Assembly: GCA_001600875.1 (NCBI GenBank)
Contig: BCLD01000009.1
Span: forward strand, 1-38,211
Direction: 5' to 3'
DNA: 38,211 nucleotides
Source: Solicoccozyma terricola
Lineage: Eukaryota; Basidiomycota; Tremellomycetes; Filobasidiales; Piskurozymaceae
The translations under genes and the position numbers were made by a program. Below the pieces are notes generated by a model, which ran no database searches, was not told where the DNA came from, and worked only from the letters and a program-made list of their open reading frames with translations. Of the stretch, positions 9,776 to 20,045 are shown one piece after another (within the stretch, counting starts at the first letter, position 1; each line of letters starts with the position of its first letter).

Positions 9776-10537
9776 CTATCTCGTGATACGAGGAGTCCGA
9801 AAGCCGCTAAGTCCACGAAGAAAGACCAGCACCTGACAAGTATTCCATAACTTTTGAAGATTAACTTGGCCTTCGTTAGGATCTTGATAGCTTTGTTCCA
9901 TATGTTCGACAAATTTGCTATATTCCTTCATCCACATAGGTTTATCCTCTTCCTTCATGACTAAATATGGTTGTATAGTTTCCATTGCTTCGTCCCGGAA
10001 GTTCATAATAATATAAAGAATCTTGACCTTATCGAGCTTGAACTGCTTGGTATGTAGGGCGAAATGAAGTTCCATTGCAGCGTGGAACTTTCTCCATTCC
10101 TCTGTTTCTCCCTTCTTTCCGTAAAACATTGGAATATTCGCTTGTTTAATTCCACCCTTAAAGTCGATTTCGCTATCGCTTTCAGAATTTTCCGTACTTT
10201 TCCGTACGGATCTGTACGCTTCCGTATCCTTTCCCTTTCCTTTGTTAGAAATTATTTCCTCTTCTTTCCTTTCTTCTGATGTAAGCCGACTTGCTGCTAC
10301 CCTTGCAGACAACGCATCAAGTTGTTGTTGTTGTTTTTCGATAATCAGCTTCAATTCTGCTTCTACAGATGAAGTGATTGGTGCGGGTTCCCTGCCAGGA
10401 GAACTTGGTTCCGAAGGCATTTTCGTTGTTGCCTTTGTTTTAGTATACGAATATAACGGACCTGGTTGCAACTTAGCAACCTTTCGAGATCGTAGTCGGG
10501 TTACTGTTGATTCTTCCTCTGATTCCCCATTACTCAT
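9776..10537 (-). pseudogene. Retrotransposon Gag, C-terminally truncated
   Basis: A 253-codon frame starts with a good ATG at 10537. The N-terminus is disordered and charged, with a Gln-rich coiled coil (KLIIEKQQQQLDALSARV) as in Tf/gypsy Gag proteins. The capsid core begins at about residue 150: PMFYGKKGETEEWRKF, LHTKQFKLDKVKILYIIM, ETIQPYL and MWMKEYSKFVEHMEQSYQDPN. The alignable part ends at about residue 235; the following 15-20 residues are out of register and end at a stop, and more stops follow in all likely continuations. No zinc knuckle or pol remains. Confidence 0.75.
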
Positions 10538-10970
10538 TACCCCTTAACATTGCCCAGATAAGGGAGCAATATTATACTGTCAAGACGCGATCGTCGCCCA
10601 AGTGGCCACTACTAAGGACCAGGCTCTGATGCAGTCTTAGAGTAACAAATAAGTCATGGGGACACCTTCCTGATGCAGCGTAGACGTGTAGAGACCTATA
10701 GCAGCTGCGACTATTGGCCTGGATGTTGTCTTTCTTAGTATAGGTAATGGATATACTAAGTTATCATAATATTGCTCAATACAAGTCTCTGGGACTAATT
10801 CGAGCGCTCTCTTCGAATCTAATACCCCCTCCAGCTTAACACTACCTCCTAGCGGATCCTGCGACCATCTAGGAGGGTCTGGTGACCACCTATGGTCTCG
10901 AATATCCCACTTCGGAGCTTGTCGGTGCTTGAACAGTTGAAAACTTGATGATTCGTCATAATTCGTCATC

Positions 10971-10977
10971 TTTTATA
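10971..10977 (-). promoter_or_regulatory. TATA box of the retroelement LTR
   Basis: GCGTATAAAAG on the minus strand lies about 430 nt upstream of the gag ATG at 10537 and about 340 nt upstream of the putative primer-binding site. This fits a U3/R promoter with a transcribed R-U5 between them. Confidence 0.45.
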
Positions 10978-10980
10978 CGC

Positions 10981-11667
10981 GAGGACCATGTTGTTCGTCT
11001 TTAGGTCCTGACAGGAAATCACTAGGTGGGGTTGCAGGTCCGGCATCCCCGCGTCGTCAATGCCGCGTCGGTATTGCAGGTCTGGCGTTGACGGTCTGGC
11101 ATTGCCGGGTCGGTAATGCCAAACGAGGTTCGAGCTGGGTAACTAGGTTCGAGCTGCGTCGACTTGGTCGGGAATCCCCTTGATTCGTTACATCTGGCAC
11201 GTATACATTTCCTTGCCAATTCCCCAGAACAAGTCGGATGGAAACGGTGTCGGTAGTCAAGTGAACAATCAATTGACATCTACAAGTGTGGTTAGACCCT
11301 ACTGTGTATCATGCACCACAGGCTCGTAACGTTTGCTGCGAACCTTGCAGCGTGTTACACCTAGGCCTGCTGCGAGCTCTTCCATGGGCGAGGGAAGAAA
11401 AGGCATTCGGGTCGCGAATGCTGGGAAGATAGAGCGAGGAACTGGGTAAGGAATGATATCCGACACCGGCTTCAGCATTCTCACTTGAAATAGTGGACTG
11501 TTTCACAGGCTAGCTATGTTGCAGATCTCCCTCGCTGCTGTCTTCTAATATTTTCCATTTCCACGTCATTGCCACGTGTTACTGATATCGGGATGGGGCG
11601 TGGGGGACGGGGTACCCAGGAATAAATAGTTGGGTACCATGGATACAAACGGGTACAGCACGACGTT
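10981..11667. other. Repeat-rich spacer with a second gag relic
   Basis: At about 11028-11130 there are short degenerate repeats built on GGTCTGGCATTGCCG and GTCGGTAATGCC, and the 12-base motif AGGTTCGAGCTG occurs twice at about 11130-11156. At 11506-11299 (minus) a frame reading SLYLPSIRDPNAFSSLAHG resembles the C-terminal end of the gag at 390-1445 (ISIVRAFDPECSPLLPRLAHG). The DNA shares the pattern GCATTCGG.GTCG...GAATGCT followed by GATAGAG. The end of the spacer is the promoter of the next gene, with AATAAATAG at 11621-11629, about 40 bp before its ATG. Confidence 0.5.
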
Positions 11668-12557
11668 ATGGCGTCCACGTTTACAGTCGTTACCTCGGCG
11701 ACCATCACGTTGGTCTACGTCACGCTACTCGTCACCATCGCAAACCATCAATCGCTCCTCGCTTTACGGTGGACGCCGGTAGCTCAAGCCATCTGGACTT
11801 TGATACTCGAGCGCGGTGACCAGGAGGAGGAGGAGGAGGAGGAGGAGTATTCACGGGATCGAACAGACGAAGATGATACCACCACCACCACCACCGCCGA
11901 CAAGCGGAATTCCCATTCCGCCGCCGGTCAAGCGGTCCTGGAAGTCGCTACTAGATGGATCGCACCACGGCCATGGTTGCGCGCTTTCCGACAGACCCTG
12001 TTCGTTTGGAGTTTGTTGAATTTGCCAATCAGCGTTACATTGGCGATACATCTCATGGGTAGCGCTCTGTCTACCACTTCCGACCACGTTCATTCCAATC
12101 AACATGCTTTCACTCGATTGCGTTCATTTCTTGATGCGGCTTGTACAACAGACACTCGAGTGACACTCCCTTGTCTCGTGACTGGTATCATCACCGCCAT
12201 CGCAGGTCGTGTGGATCGATATTCGTTGATATGCGCTCTACTATCAGCATCTGCATCAGCATGTGATACATGCTTCGAGAGCACCACGTTGTTATCATCA
12301 AATAATATTACAGAAGCAACCCGGAACAGGGCAATGCGATGGGATATCGCACGATACCTCCGTCACCCACCACAATCATTCGTCGCTTTCATCGCAGTCT
12401 GCTCTCTGGCATTTGGACCGCTCGGACGATGGCACCTTGGTGATCGTATCGGAAAACCATTCACCGAGGTGTTTGGTCATCGGGACGTGGGAGGAATGCA
12501 GATGTTGGCAATCGCAGCATGTGCTGGACTTGCCGGAGCGTGGGTATCGCGCGATGT

Positions 12558-12588
<31 letters not shown>

Positions 12589-14272
12589 GGTATGCAAGGG
12601 TCAACGCACCAGGGCGTTCAAACGCAGCTGAGACATGCTATCCTATCAGCCACAGTCGCTGTGGTATCCGTTAGCAACCTCGTGTTCGTCGTCGTCGTCG
12701 TCCATCCACGAAACGTATCTATCCAAACACGGACCGCAGTGCTTTGGTTCGCTACGTTTTTATCGGCCATGTTGTGCATCGAGTTGCAGCGTCGAGTACT
12801 TATCTCCAGAACATCCCATGCCACGACAACGCAAACCAGCTTTGATTATTCGCTCCCGCCGGTTTGCAACGCTCGCGGCGACGAAGTAGCTCAACTCACA
12901 CTGATGGGGGGTGATCTAGGTGAGCAGCGAGTCTTCCTCCCTTCGACTCCGGTCATGCTGAGACGAGACCCAATGATGCCGACGTGTGTTCCCGGCTACA
13001 GAGTGGAATCCAAGACAATCCACCGGGATCCATCGTCGTTGGGCAATAGTCGCTCTGAGTGTAACGGCCTGGCTTTGTGTTGGCTACAACATGTCCGCCT
13101 TACCCAGCGTACATCATGCATGGAGCATGCCGATCGGCCACCACCCAGCCGACCCGGTCCAGCTACACACAATCATTTCGTACTACGCCGAGGACCTCGA
13201 CTCTGTCAGACGAACGGTGAACCTCGTCAAGCGTGCATCGACGGCGTATACGACGACAGAGACGACCATTTATCACAAAGGCCTCGGCTCCATGGACGTA
13301 CAGGAACAACTCGATGAGATGTCACGGGTCAAACACGAAACTGGTGTGGACAAGGTAATCAAGCAGAATAACGTCGGGAGGGATGGTGCCACCCATCTTG
13401 ACTTTATAATCGAGCACTACCACGCCTTGCCTAGTCAGATGATCTTCCTGCAAGGTCAGCCGTGACCGGGTCACTTGCCCATGCATCTTTTTGCAAAAAA
13501 AAACCCTTTTGCTAAATCGCCGCATCAACAGCTGATGTACATTTTCCCTGGATGGTCGACGAACGTCTGAAACTGTTGAGGCCAGAGGTCGGCTTTATGG
13601 CGTGAGTTTGGAGTGGGGATCATTGTACACCTCCTACTCTGACTGTCTCCTCGTTTGGTGACTTGTGCTCCATCGCTTGTGTTATTCCACAGCCTCGGCA
13701 AGTACACCGCCAATCGAAATGGTGTCGACCTGGACGGCAACGGCGAATTCCCACAACTGGAGACGGTCTGGACACAGTTCCATGATCCCGAGACCGATCC
13801 CTTCCCTACAGATAGCATCCTCACGGCGTACGCAGAGCAGTTCATCGTCTCTCGGGAGAGAGTCGCCGAACATCCAAAGGTCGCATACGAGCATCTCCGG
13901 CGCGTCGTAGTCTCTCCGGTCGACGACCCGTTGCATATTCCGGGGTGGTCCTACAAGGTGAGTTACCGACTTCATAACATTCATCTGCGCTCGTTGGGAA
14001 AATGGATGCGGGGTCGTGAATGCAGATGCTGAAAGCCATTTTCTTCCATTTCTTGTTCACCATCAAGGGTGTGCCGGAAGGGTGGGTCGTCCTTGCTTCA
14101 GATGACCGGAAGTCTTCGCAAACTGACTGTACCCCGCGAACACAGCCCCGAGAATCCCTACTTCAACCACGTCCTTGAAAGAGCATGGCCACTCATGTTC
14201 AACTGCACGAACGCTGCCATCGCAGACGTGTGTGGTTGGTGGGACGGCGCGGATGCCAGATGTTACTGTTGA
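11668..14272 (+). CDS. Polytopic membrane protein fused to a DUF3431 domain
   Basis: Exons 11668-12919, 13002-13454, 13532-13601, 13693-13957, 14026-14081 and 14146-14272 (introns 82, 77, 91, 68, 64 nt) encode about 740 aa. The first roughly 417 residues contain about seven hydrophobic segments (for example around 8-27, 105-128, 162-195, 237-253, 325-347, 355-375), separated by poly-Glu, poly-Thr and poly-Ser tracts. After the first intron comes another hydrophobic segment (RRWAIVALSVTAWLCVGYN). A DUF3431 domain follows: IISYYAEDLDSV, TIYHKG, NNVGRDGATHLDFII, MIFLQADVHFPW, NPYFNHVLERAWPLMFNC. DUF3431 proteins are uncharacterised and often suspected to be glycosyltransferase-like and lumenal. 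The last intron is uncertain: a 34-nt intron (14112-14145) would also restore frame, keep GWVVLASDD and give 750 aa. Function is unknown. Confidence 0.72.
11822..11847 (+). repeat. In-frame GAG microsatellite (poly-Glu)
   Basis: Twenty-six bases of AGG/GAG triplets encode eight consecutive Glu residues in the loop after the first membrane segment. A second triplet tract, (ACC)n at 11878-11895, encodes poly-Thr about 30 bases further on. Confidence 0.9.
12558..12588 (+). repeat. In-frame TCG microsatellite (poly-Ser)
   Basis: Thirty-one bases of GTC/TCG triplets encode ten Ser residues in the same membrane-protein gene. A shorter GTC tract at about 12688-12702 encodes poly-Val inside a membrane segment. 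Length variation here would not shift frame. Confidence 0.9.
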
Positions 14273-14880
14273 TCAATTACCTATTCCGTAATTGTACTTC
14301 TCGATCTATTCCTTGGAGTACTCCCCCTGTCGGGAAAAGCGACCTCACATCGATCGACTGACCGTCGGCTTGGGTGTCGTGCGAACGGTACCAGCGCCAA
14401 CTGCCAGCACAACTGCTCCAAGACCTTGGACGATCCAGTTGGGCGATTGTAGATCAGTAGCTCGGCGCTATCCCGACGACGTGATTTGCCCGAGATCTCA
14501 CACCAGGCTAACACTTGCACAGACAAGGATGTGGCAACCCACAGCAGGCCGACAGCTTTTTCTTGTAAAAGACGATCGGCGAGGAGCCACGATTACACCG
14601 ACAGGTACAGTAGCAGGTTCAGATGTCCGAACATCAACCGACTCGGCATGTGTCGTACTGTGTGTCTTCCTTCTCTCTCCCGTTCTTATCTACATCGAGC
14701 TTGACAAAACTACATAGTGCCTATTACAATGGCATCTGTAACCTTTGCCGTGTTACTGCCATGCACTGCCATGTTGTAGCATCATCACGATACGGCTTTA
14801 GCCAAATTTAATAATAGGAAGCCGAGAAGCTTTGTGCTCCCAAGGTTGTCAAAGCTACGATTTCTCTGTCTAATCAACAG
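14273..14880. other. Intergenic, nothing assignable
   Basis: Open frames of up to 141 codons occur on both strands, but none has a recognisable motif or convincing splice pattern. The first part should be the 3' untranslated region of the DUF3431 gene. The right end, before the acceptor-like CTAATCAACAG at 14870-14880, may hold the lost N-terminal exons of the kinase relic that follows. Confidence 0.5.
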
Positions 14881-15373
14881 GCCCTCAATGAGAAGCAGTT
14901 GCCCTTCGTCGGCTTTCCCATCCGAATGTGGTCAGATTCATAGGTGTGGCGCACTATCAAACCAACAATTACATCGTTATGGACTACGGTGCAGGTGGCG
15001 ATTTGCGTTCCCTGTTGAACGAGGATACTGAACATGGGTGAGTTGGCTGGGAAGGCGATTTGTGACGTAGAGCCGCAATGCCTGAAGGTACATGTAACTT
15101 CCAGCTGCGCCATCCTTGACGACCGAGTAACCCCTTCTTGCATTGCTTCATTGTCATGACTCCTATCTCGAGGGGAGTGGATGCTGCTGCACCGCAATAT
15201 CAAGCTGGAGACTAGTAAGCGATCTGGGCTGCTGTTGGATGATGCGCAAGCTACTGATATTTGACCGTCTTCTGCTAGGACTATGCGCCACCAGAGGTAC
15301 TGTCAAGCTCGTGAAGTTTGGTCTGGCTAAGATCCTTGACAGCGGCATTCAGCCTGCAGTCTCTTTTATAGGG
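14881..15373 (+). pseudogene. NIMA-related (NEK) protein kinase relic
   Basis: Several kinase blocks survive in the right order but in different frames. At about 14898-15037 the frame reads VALRRLSHPNVVRFIGV and NNYIVMDYGAGGDLRSLL, the alpha-C to hinge region of a NEK-type kinase, ending at a donor GG|GTGAGTT. At about 15180-15210 LLHRNIKLET stands for HRDIKPEN. At about 15287-15373 GTVKLVKFGLAKIL stands for GTVKLGDFGLSK, followed by VSFIG and a donor GTAAGT. A stop at 14889 and a frame change before the HRN block break it, the catalytic Asp of HRD is Asn, and the DFG Asp is Lys. The ATP-binding N-lobe start and the C-lobe were not found. It is a dead gene. Confidence 0.7.
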
Positions 15374-15654
15374 GTAAGTTGGGTAAACCGCTAACCCAGC
15401 CGATGATTTCTTCGGCGTCGACTCGCCTCTCTCTGAGTCTCGAATAGACGGGACGAAGAAAAGAGAGAAGGCAGATGATGTCCGGATATGAGGAGCCCCA
15501 GGGGGACGGTACAGGGTGCATTGAAGGGCTTTAAGCAGGGGTGAATTAATCACTGCCAGCTTAACTCCAGTCACTCAAGGAGGATCTGAAGACATGGACG
15601 GATTGGAGCAGATGCAAGGAAACTGATTTCGATTGTCAGTGTGTGTTTGTAACA

Positions 15655-15839
15655 GGATGGCAACCAAGCTGATTATTCATTCTATGACAAGATTTTTGTT
15701 CCTTGATCAAGGGGAAGTGGCTGAATTTGCACCCCCACTTGAGTTGTTTGATAGAGAGGATTCAATTTTCAGAGGGATGTGCAATGCTGCAAGATTGACT
15801 AGAGAGCAAATTGTAAAGATAAGAGAGGCCAAAGTTTAG
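15655..15839 (+). pseudogene. C-terminal relic of an ABCC (MRP) transporter
   Basis: Sixty codons encode the extreme C-terminus of an ABCC-type transporter: the post-H-loop strand LFLDQGEVAEFAPPLELF, then DREDSIFRGMCN and a charged terminal helix ending in a natural stop. The preceding MATKLIIHSMTRF is a worn version of the H-loop region (AHRLNTI-type). An acceptor-like TTTGTAACAG lies directly before it. No Walker A, signature or Walker B sequence, nor any membrane domain, is recognisable nearby, so this is the stranded last exon of an otherwise deleted gene. Confidence 0.72.
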
Positions 15840-16834
15840 AGAGACCATTACCATTTGCTGTAGCTGGCAAATATCGATTGAATTTAAAAATTAGGGCATA
15901 TTGAGGCTATGAAGCCCAAAGGGAATAGACAATCTTGAGACCAGATTATGCGTGATGGGCATACTGCCTACTTCAAGGTATACAGTCTGTGCAAGGCGAA
16001 GCATGTAGAATAACCCATATTCAAGGAGGAAATTTCCATTGGCAATGTCAGGTTCTAGTCGTTCTACGAGTTAGGTACAGCTCTCGGGTATTCGGAGTAT
16101 GTAATTTCTCCATCGGTACGTCGGAAGGGGGATTTGAATAGCAGGCCCTGACTTTCGAACTATAAAAGTTAGTTTCAGACCTTGATTTGTTAGCTCATTG
16201 AGTCAGGAGATATAGGACATTGGTTCGATTGTTGACGTGTTAGGGGAGATGAGCCCATGATGTCGAACATGTTTGGGGAACAGCTTATAAAGTCAGTTTG
16301 GCTCAAATGAAGTCACGATGTGACTTAGATGAAAGGTTTACTGCTTGGGATGTGCTTCATCACAGGGTGAGTGCAAAAGAAGGGAAAGAGAGAACCTTGA
16401 TCTTTTTCGGATAACTGTACGCAGGCAAGACTTGGCACATGCAAGCTCGACTAGTCGATTGTGAACGACGAAAAGATAACGGGTTCCGCAGCTCACTAGT
16501 AAACATTTTCCACCCCAAGCCAGGCACGACGTGTGACGGGCTATTCCGGGCCTGAATTGAAATGAGACACGCCAAAAGCCTCCGCCGTCGGCCCACGGCA
16601 ATCAATCGGGATGAGAACCACTTCTCCCCCCGGTGCGGCACAGACCCGCGACACACCTTAATAATGGCCCCGGCGTGGGAGGAGAGGGGAGGGGGCCGGC
16701 CCTGTTCCGGAAGCTGTTCCCCGGGGGATAAGATCCCGAAACCGGAATGTCAAAATATCTCTCGTGTCGTGTGATCTTGTTCAGACACTTTCTACGACAC
16801 ACACACAGCTACGGCAGATGAAGCTACGGCACTC
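15840..16834. other. Intergenic and promoter region of the glycosyltransferase
   Basis: The left half is comparatively A+T-rich with no recognisable frame and may be more relic sequence. The right part (about 16560-16834) is G+C-rich and is the presumed promoter and leader of the glycosyltransferase gene. It contains adjacent AGGGG elements (AGGGGAGGGGG at 16684-16694, resembling stress-response elements) and the palindrome GGCCGGCC at 16695-16702. No TATA box is evident. Confidence 0.4.
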
Positions 16835-19800
16835 ATGACATCGTTAGGTGCAGCGGTCAAGGCTGCTACGTCTACGGCTTCCCCGGATATGTCTACCGCT
16901 CCGGCCGTTACACCGAGGACTTCAATACTTGTCGGAGGACCCGACGAAAAAGACCAGCGGCGCCGTCCTTCTGACGAAAAGAGTAAAGACCATATCTCGG
17001 GCGTACGTCCTGGGTCGTTGGATAAAGCTGGGGTTGCTGTTCTGGCTGCTGAGAAGGGTGAGCTGGTCCAAGATATCTTCGAGGTGGTTTGACCTGGTGG
17101 TAGCTGTTAACCCCAATGCAGCCACTGGTGCTCAGCAGAACCCCTCGACTCGGCCTCCTGACATCCCATCGCCCGTGACAGCTACGGAGAAGCACTCGAC
17201 TGGCGATCACGGCATCATTTTAGGCAATACCACCCCCTGCTTCCCGACCGGGTCGAACACCGACCGTTCGCTTCCAGAGGCCTCCCTGGGACTCGGCGCC
17301 GCACAAGGCGCAACCGACATCGACCCTAGCGCAAGTGTTTCTACAGCGGACGTTTTGGTTGATAATCCCGACGTCGAGGCGTCGGGGCAGTCTCGTTCCC
17401 ACCCCGTTGCGGATCCCTCGAATAACAACAGCCAAGGCGCCGCTGCTCGTCCGGCCAGTACAGGCCGAGGCTCGGATAGTTCAAGCACCGCGACCAATGG
17501 TCTCTCAATAACCCAGGATATCGTCATACCCGGACGTCTCCTATCACTAGTTAGCTGGAACACCAGAAGGAGTACAGAGAGGACAGACAAATCGCCAAGC
17601 AAGGGTCGTTCCAGCACAACTCGGGAGGACCCACGAGAAGATTTCAACATACAACACATCGCTCAGGACCAATGCCAGGAAGTGCAGCAGGCGCTTGCGC
17701 GATCGACCGATATATCTGCGGGTGCCATCGGAAGAAACAGGACCATCATGTTGGGCGCCTCAACACACCGATTCAGCGCTTCTGCATCACCAAAGCGGGC
17801 GAGGAGAACAAGTATGGTCCCGAACAGGGAAACGAATCTTCCCGAAAAGGCAGAATTATACTTGGGAAAGCCCAATGTCGACGAAAGCTTTATCCCGACC
17901 CTGCCGTATCATTTGGATCCCCCCGCCAAGGTTATCTGGTCCAACGCAAACCCTTTTGCTGCGGCACCTAATGAGGTCCGAGAAGGGAAGACGGTCTCGG
18001 CATTTGAATTTGGTGATTACTTGTCCCACAACCGAAACCACAGCAGAGCTGCAACAGACCTCTCAGATGGAACCAATCCGTCACTAGCCCAGCCTGTAAT
18101 CCGGAAAAAATCGACGCTCCGGCTAGAAACAGCATCCCGTCCGTCCAAGGTCGGCTCAATGATCTCAGTCAGACGAGGACCTATCATGGGTCGGACAGGA
18201 TCAGTATTCCAAACCGCGGTTGAAGGAGTCACAAATATCGCCCGAAGGATGAGCTTGCATGATCTTTACGAGAGGGCAAAGGTCCGCGGTGCCGAGCTGC
18301 AGCGCAAACACTGGGTCCAGGTCCTGTTCGAGTGGACATTTTACCTTATTCTGGTCGCTTTTGTTTACGTGGTCCTCGTTGGATTACCTATCTGGAAAGG
18401 AGCAGTATATTGGCTATACTGGGTTGTCAAGCACAAATTTGTGGTTGCAGGTACGTGGGCTGTCACGGTGGGGATCGCTGCCATGTACGCCTTCACCCCA
18501 CTGTGCATTCTGTTCGAGAAGGATCCGCCCTTGCTGGAAGGTCGTACCGATAACCTCGGAGCTGCCGAGTCGACAGGAGTTCACGACACTGCCTTGCTCA
18601 TCCCTTGCTACAAGTCCGCAAAAATCATCGGACCCACGCTCGAAGCCGCCCTCAAAATCTTTCCTGCTTCGCATATCTTCGTCCTTGCCAACGGTAACAG
18701 CCCGATTCCGCTGGACGACACCGAAGAAGTGTGCAGACCGTATGGTGTGAATCACGTCTGGTCCCCAGTCGGCTCTAAGATTGTCGCCCAATTTGTCGGA
18801 TGCTTCGCCGCCAGGCAATTCACCAACGTGTTGCTCATCGACGATGACTGTGCGCTGCCACCGAACTTCCCAATCGTCAGCGACAGACTGAAAGGCAAGG
18901 TCAAATGTATCGGTTACACGATCAAATCGGTCGGCACGAAATCGTCAAAGGGTACCCTCTGCCAGCAAGCTCAGGATCTCGAGTACAAACTCAGCGGACT
19001 TCAACGAAGTTTTGCAGGGAGGATCGGCTCAGCGACATTTCCTCACGGTGCCATCTCCATTTGGGACACGGAATTTTTGATCAGCACGTTTCACAAACAT
19101 CCAGGATTCAGCGTTTCAGAGGACTGGTTCTTTGGACATGCCGCCCGCCAGCTTGGTTGCCGAATCACGATGTGTACCAGCGTCTTCGTCGAGACAGAAA
19201 CGCCAAACGCGGTATTCTTCAGCTCGGGAGGGTCAAGAGGTGGCTTCGGGGAGATGACCGTTTTCAAGCAGAGGTTCTTGCGCTGGAACTTCTTCTTCGT
19301 GAATGGGATATACTATAATCTGGACTATATTTTCCGATCCTGGAAACTTGGTTGGTGGGAGATCGGCGCCAAATTGTTCGTCTTTCAAGAGGTATACGAG
19401 ACCCTGCTCTACCTGCTTGCACCCTTCGTACTCCCTATCTCCTTCATCGTCCAGCCCGCTTTCACTGCCTATCTTCTGGCTGGCATCTTTGGACTCTACT
19501 TCCTCAACACGATGATATTCAACGAGATTCACCTGCGGCTCAAAAACGAACGGATCGGCTGGAAAGCAGCGTATCTGTATTACACCCTTTACAAAGTCGT
19601 CCTCCTAGGCGTCAACGTTGCCAGTTGCTACTGGTCGCTGTACAAGTACGCAACGTACTTCGCTAAACGACACCCAAAGATCATCGAAGACGAACAGGCG
19701 ATCGATGTCGTCTTGCGACTGGAGGAACAGACGCCAAGAACGGCGGACCGCAGCCCGGCAGGTCGACGTATGACAGTTGCAGCCATTGGCTCACGAATGC

Positions 19801-20045
19801 GCACTATCGATAAATATCAAGACTGCAACACAAAGGAACGCAAGATGACAATACTGACACTCGGCCCAAGATTAAATGATGGCGTTTCTTCAGGAAGTCA
19901 AGACCGCCGAATGACAGCTGCAGTCTTGCTAGAGGACCCCTCGAGCTACGATTCCCTCGACCCGTTTGTATGGGAGCCCCACGGCGCCCAAGCCTCAAAT
20001 CCCTGGACAGCTGCGATACCCCGAAGCTCCATGCCGGCAAGGTGA
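16835..20045 (+). CDS. Membrane family 2 glycosyltransferase (GT2), processive type
   Basis: Two exons (16835-17057, 17122-20045) joined across a 64-nt intron with a TTAAC branch point give 1048 aa. The ATG at 16835 is needed because the long second frame has no ATG of its own. The first roughly 470 residues are Ser/Pro-rich and disordered. Two membrane segments follow (about 476-535), then the GT2 core: ALLIPCYKSAK (about 564), FVLANGNS, LLIDDDCALP with the metal-binding DDD near 648, SEDWFFG (catalytic ED, about 741) and QRFLRW (QxxRW, about 790). Three to four membrane helices come next (about 828-922). The pattern matches the conserved fungal GT2 related to chitin and hyaluronan synthases, including Zymoseptoria GT2, which is needed for hyphal growth on surfaces. 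The product is unknown; probably a cell-surface polysaccharide. The tail carries three imperfect RRMT-type repeats. Confidence 0.88.

Larger units (their letters stand above)
9661..10980 (-). mobile_element. 5' portion of a Ty3/gypsy retroelement, truncated in gag
   Basis: Read on the minus strand the segment holds, in order, a TATAAAA box (10977-10971), a transcribed leader, a sequence TGCATCAGAGCCTGGTCC (about 10633-10616) close to the TGGTATCAGAGC primer-binding site of many LTR elements, and a gag frame opening at 10537. The gag is cut short near 9776 and the rest (gag end, pol, 3' LTR) is missing. The exact 5' LTR start beyond 10980 was not found. The 10969-10637 frame in the LTR/leader has no recognisable domain. 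Confidence 0.6.

Noticed and set aside
13002..13317. C-terminal extension of the membrane-protein frame to 13317
   Set aside because: After the donor at 12920 this frame is low-complexity and overlaps the DUF3431 coding frame, so it is unspliced read-through.
12986..13465. A separate DUF3431 gene starting at 12986
   Set aside because: It opens with GTG, and an 82-nt intron joins it in phase to the membrane-protein exon upstream.
16848..17121. The long frame upstream of the glycosyltransferase taken as one 1065-codon gene starting at 16848
   Set aside because: The start would be GTG. The ATG frame at 16835 joins it through a 64-nt intron with good signals, giving a proper protein.
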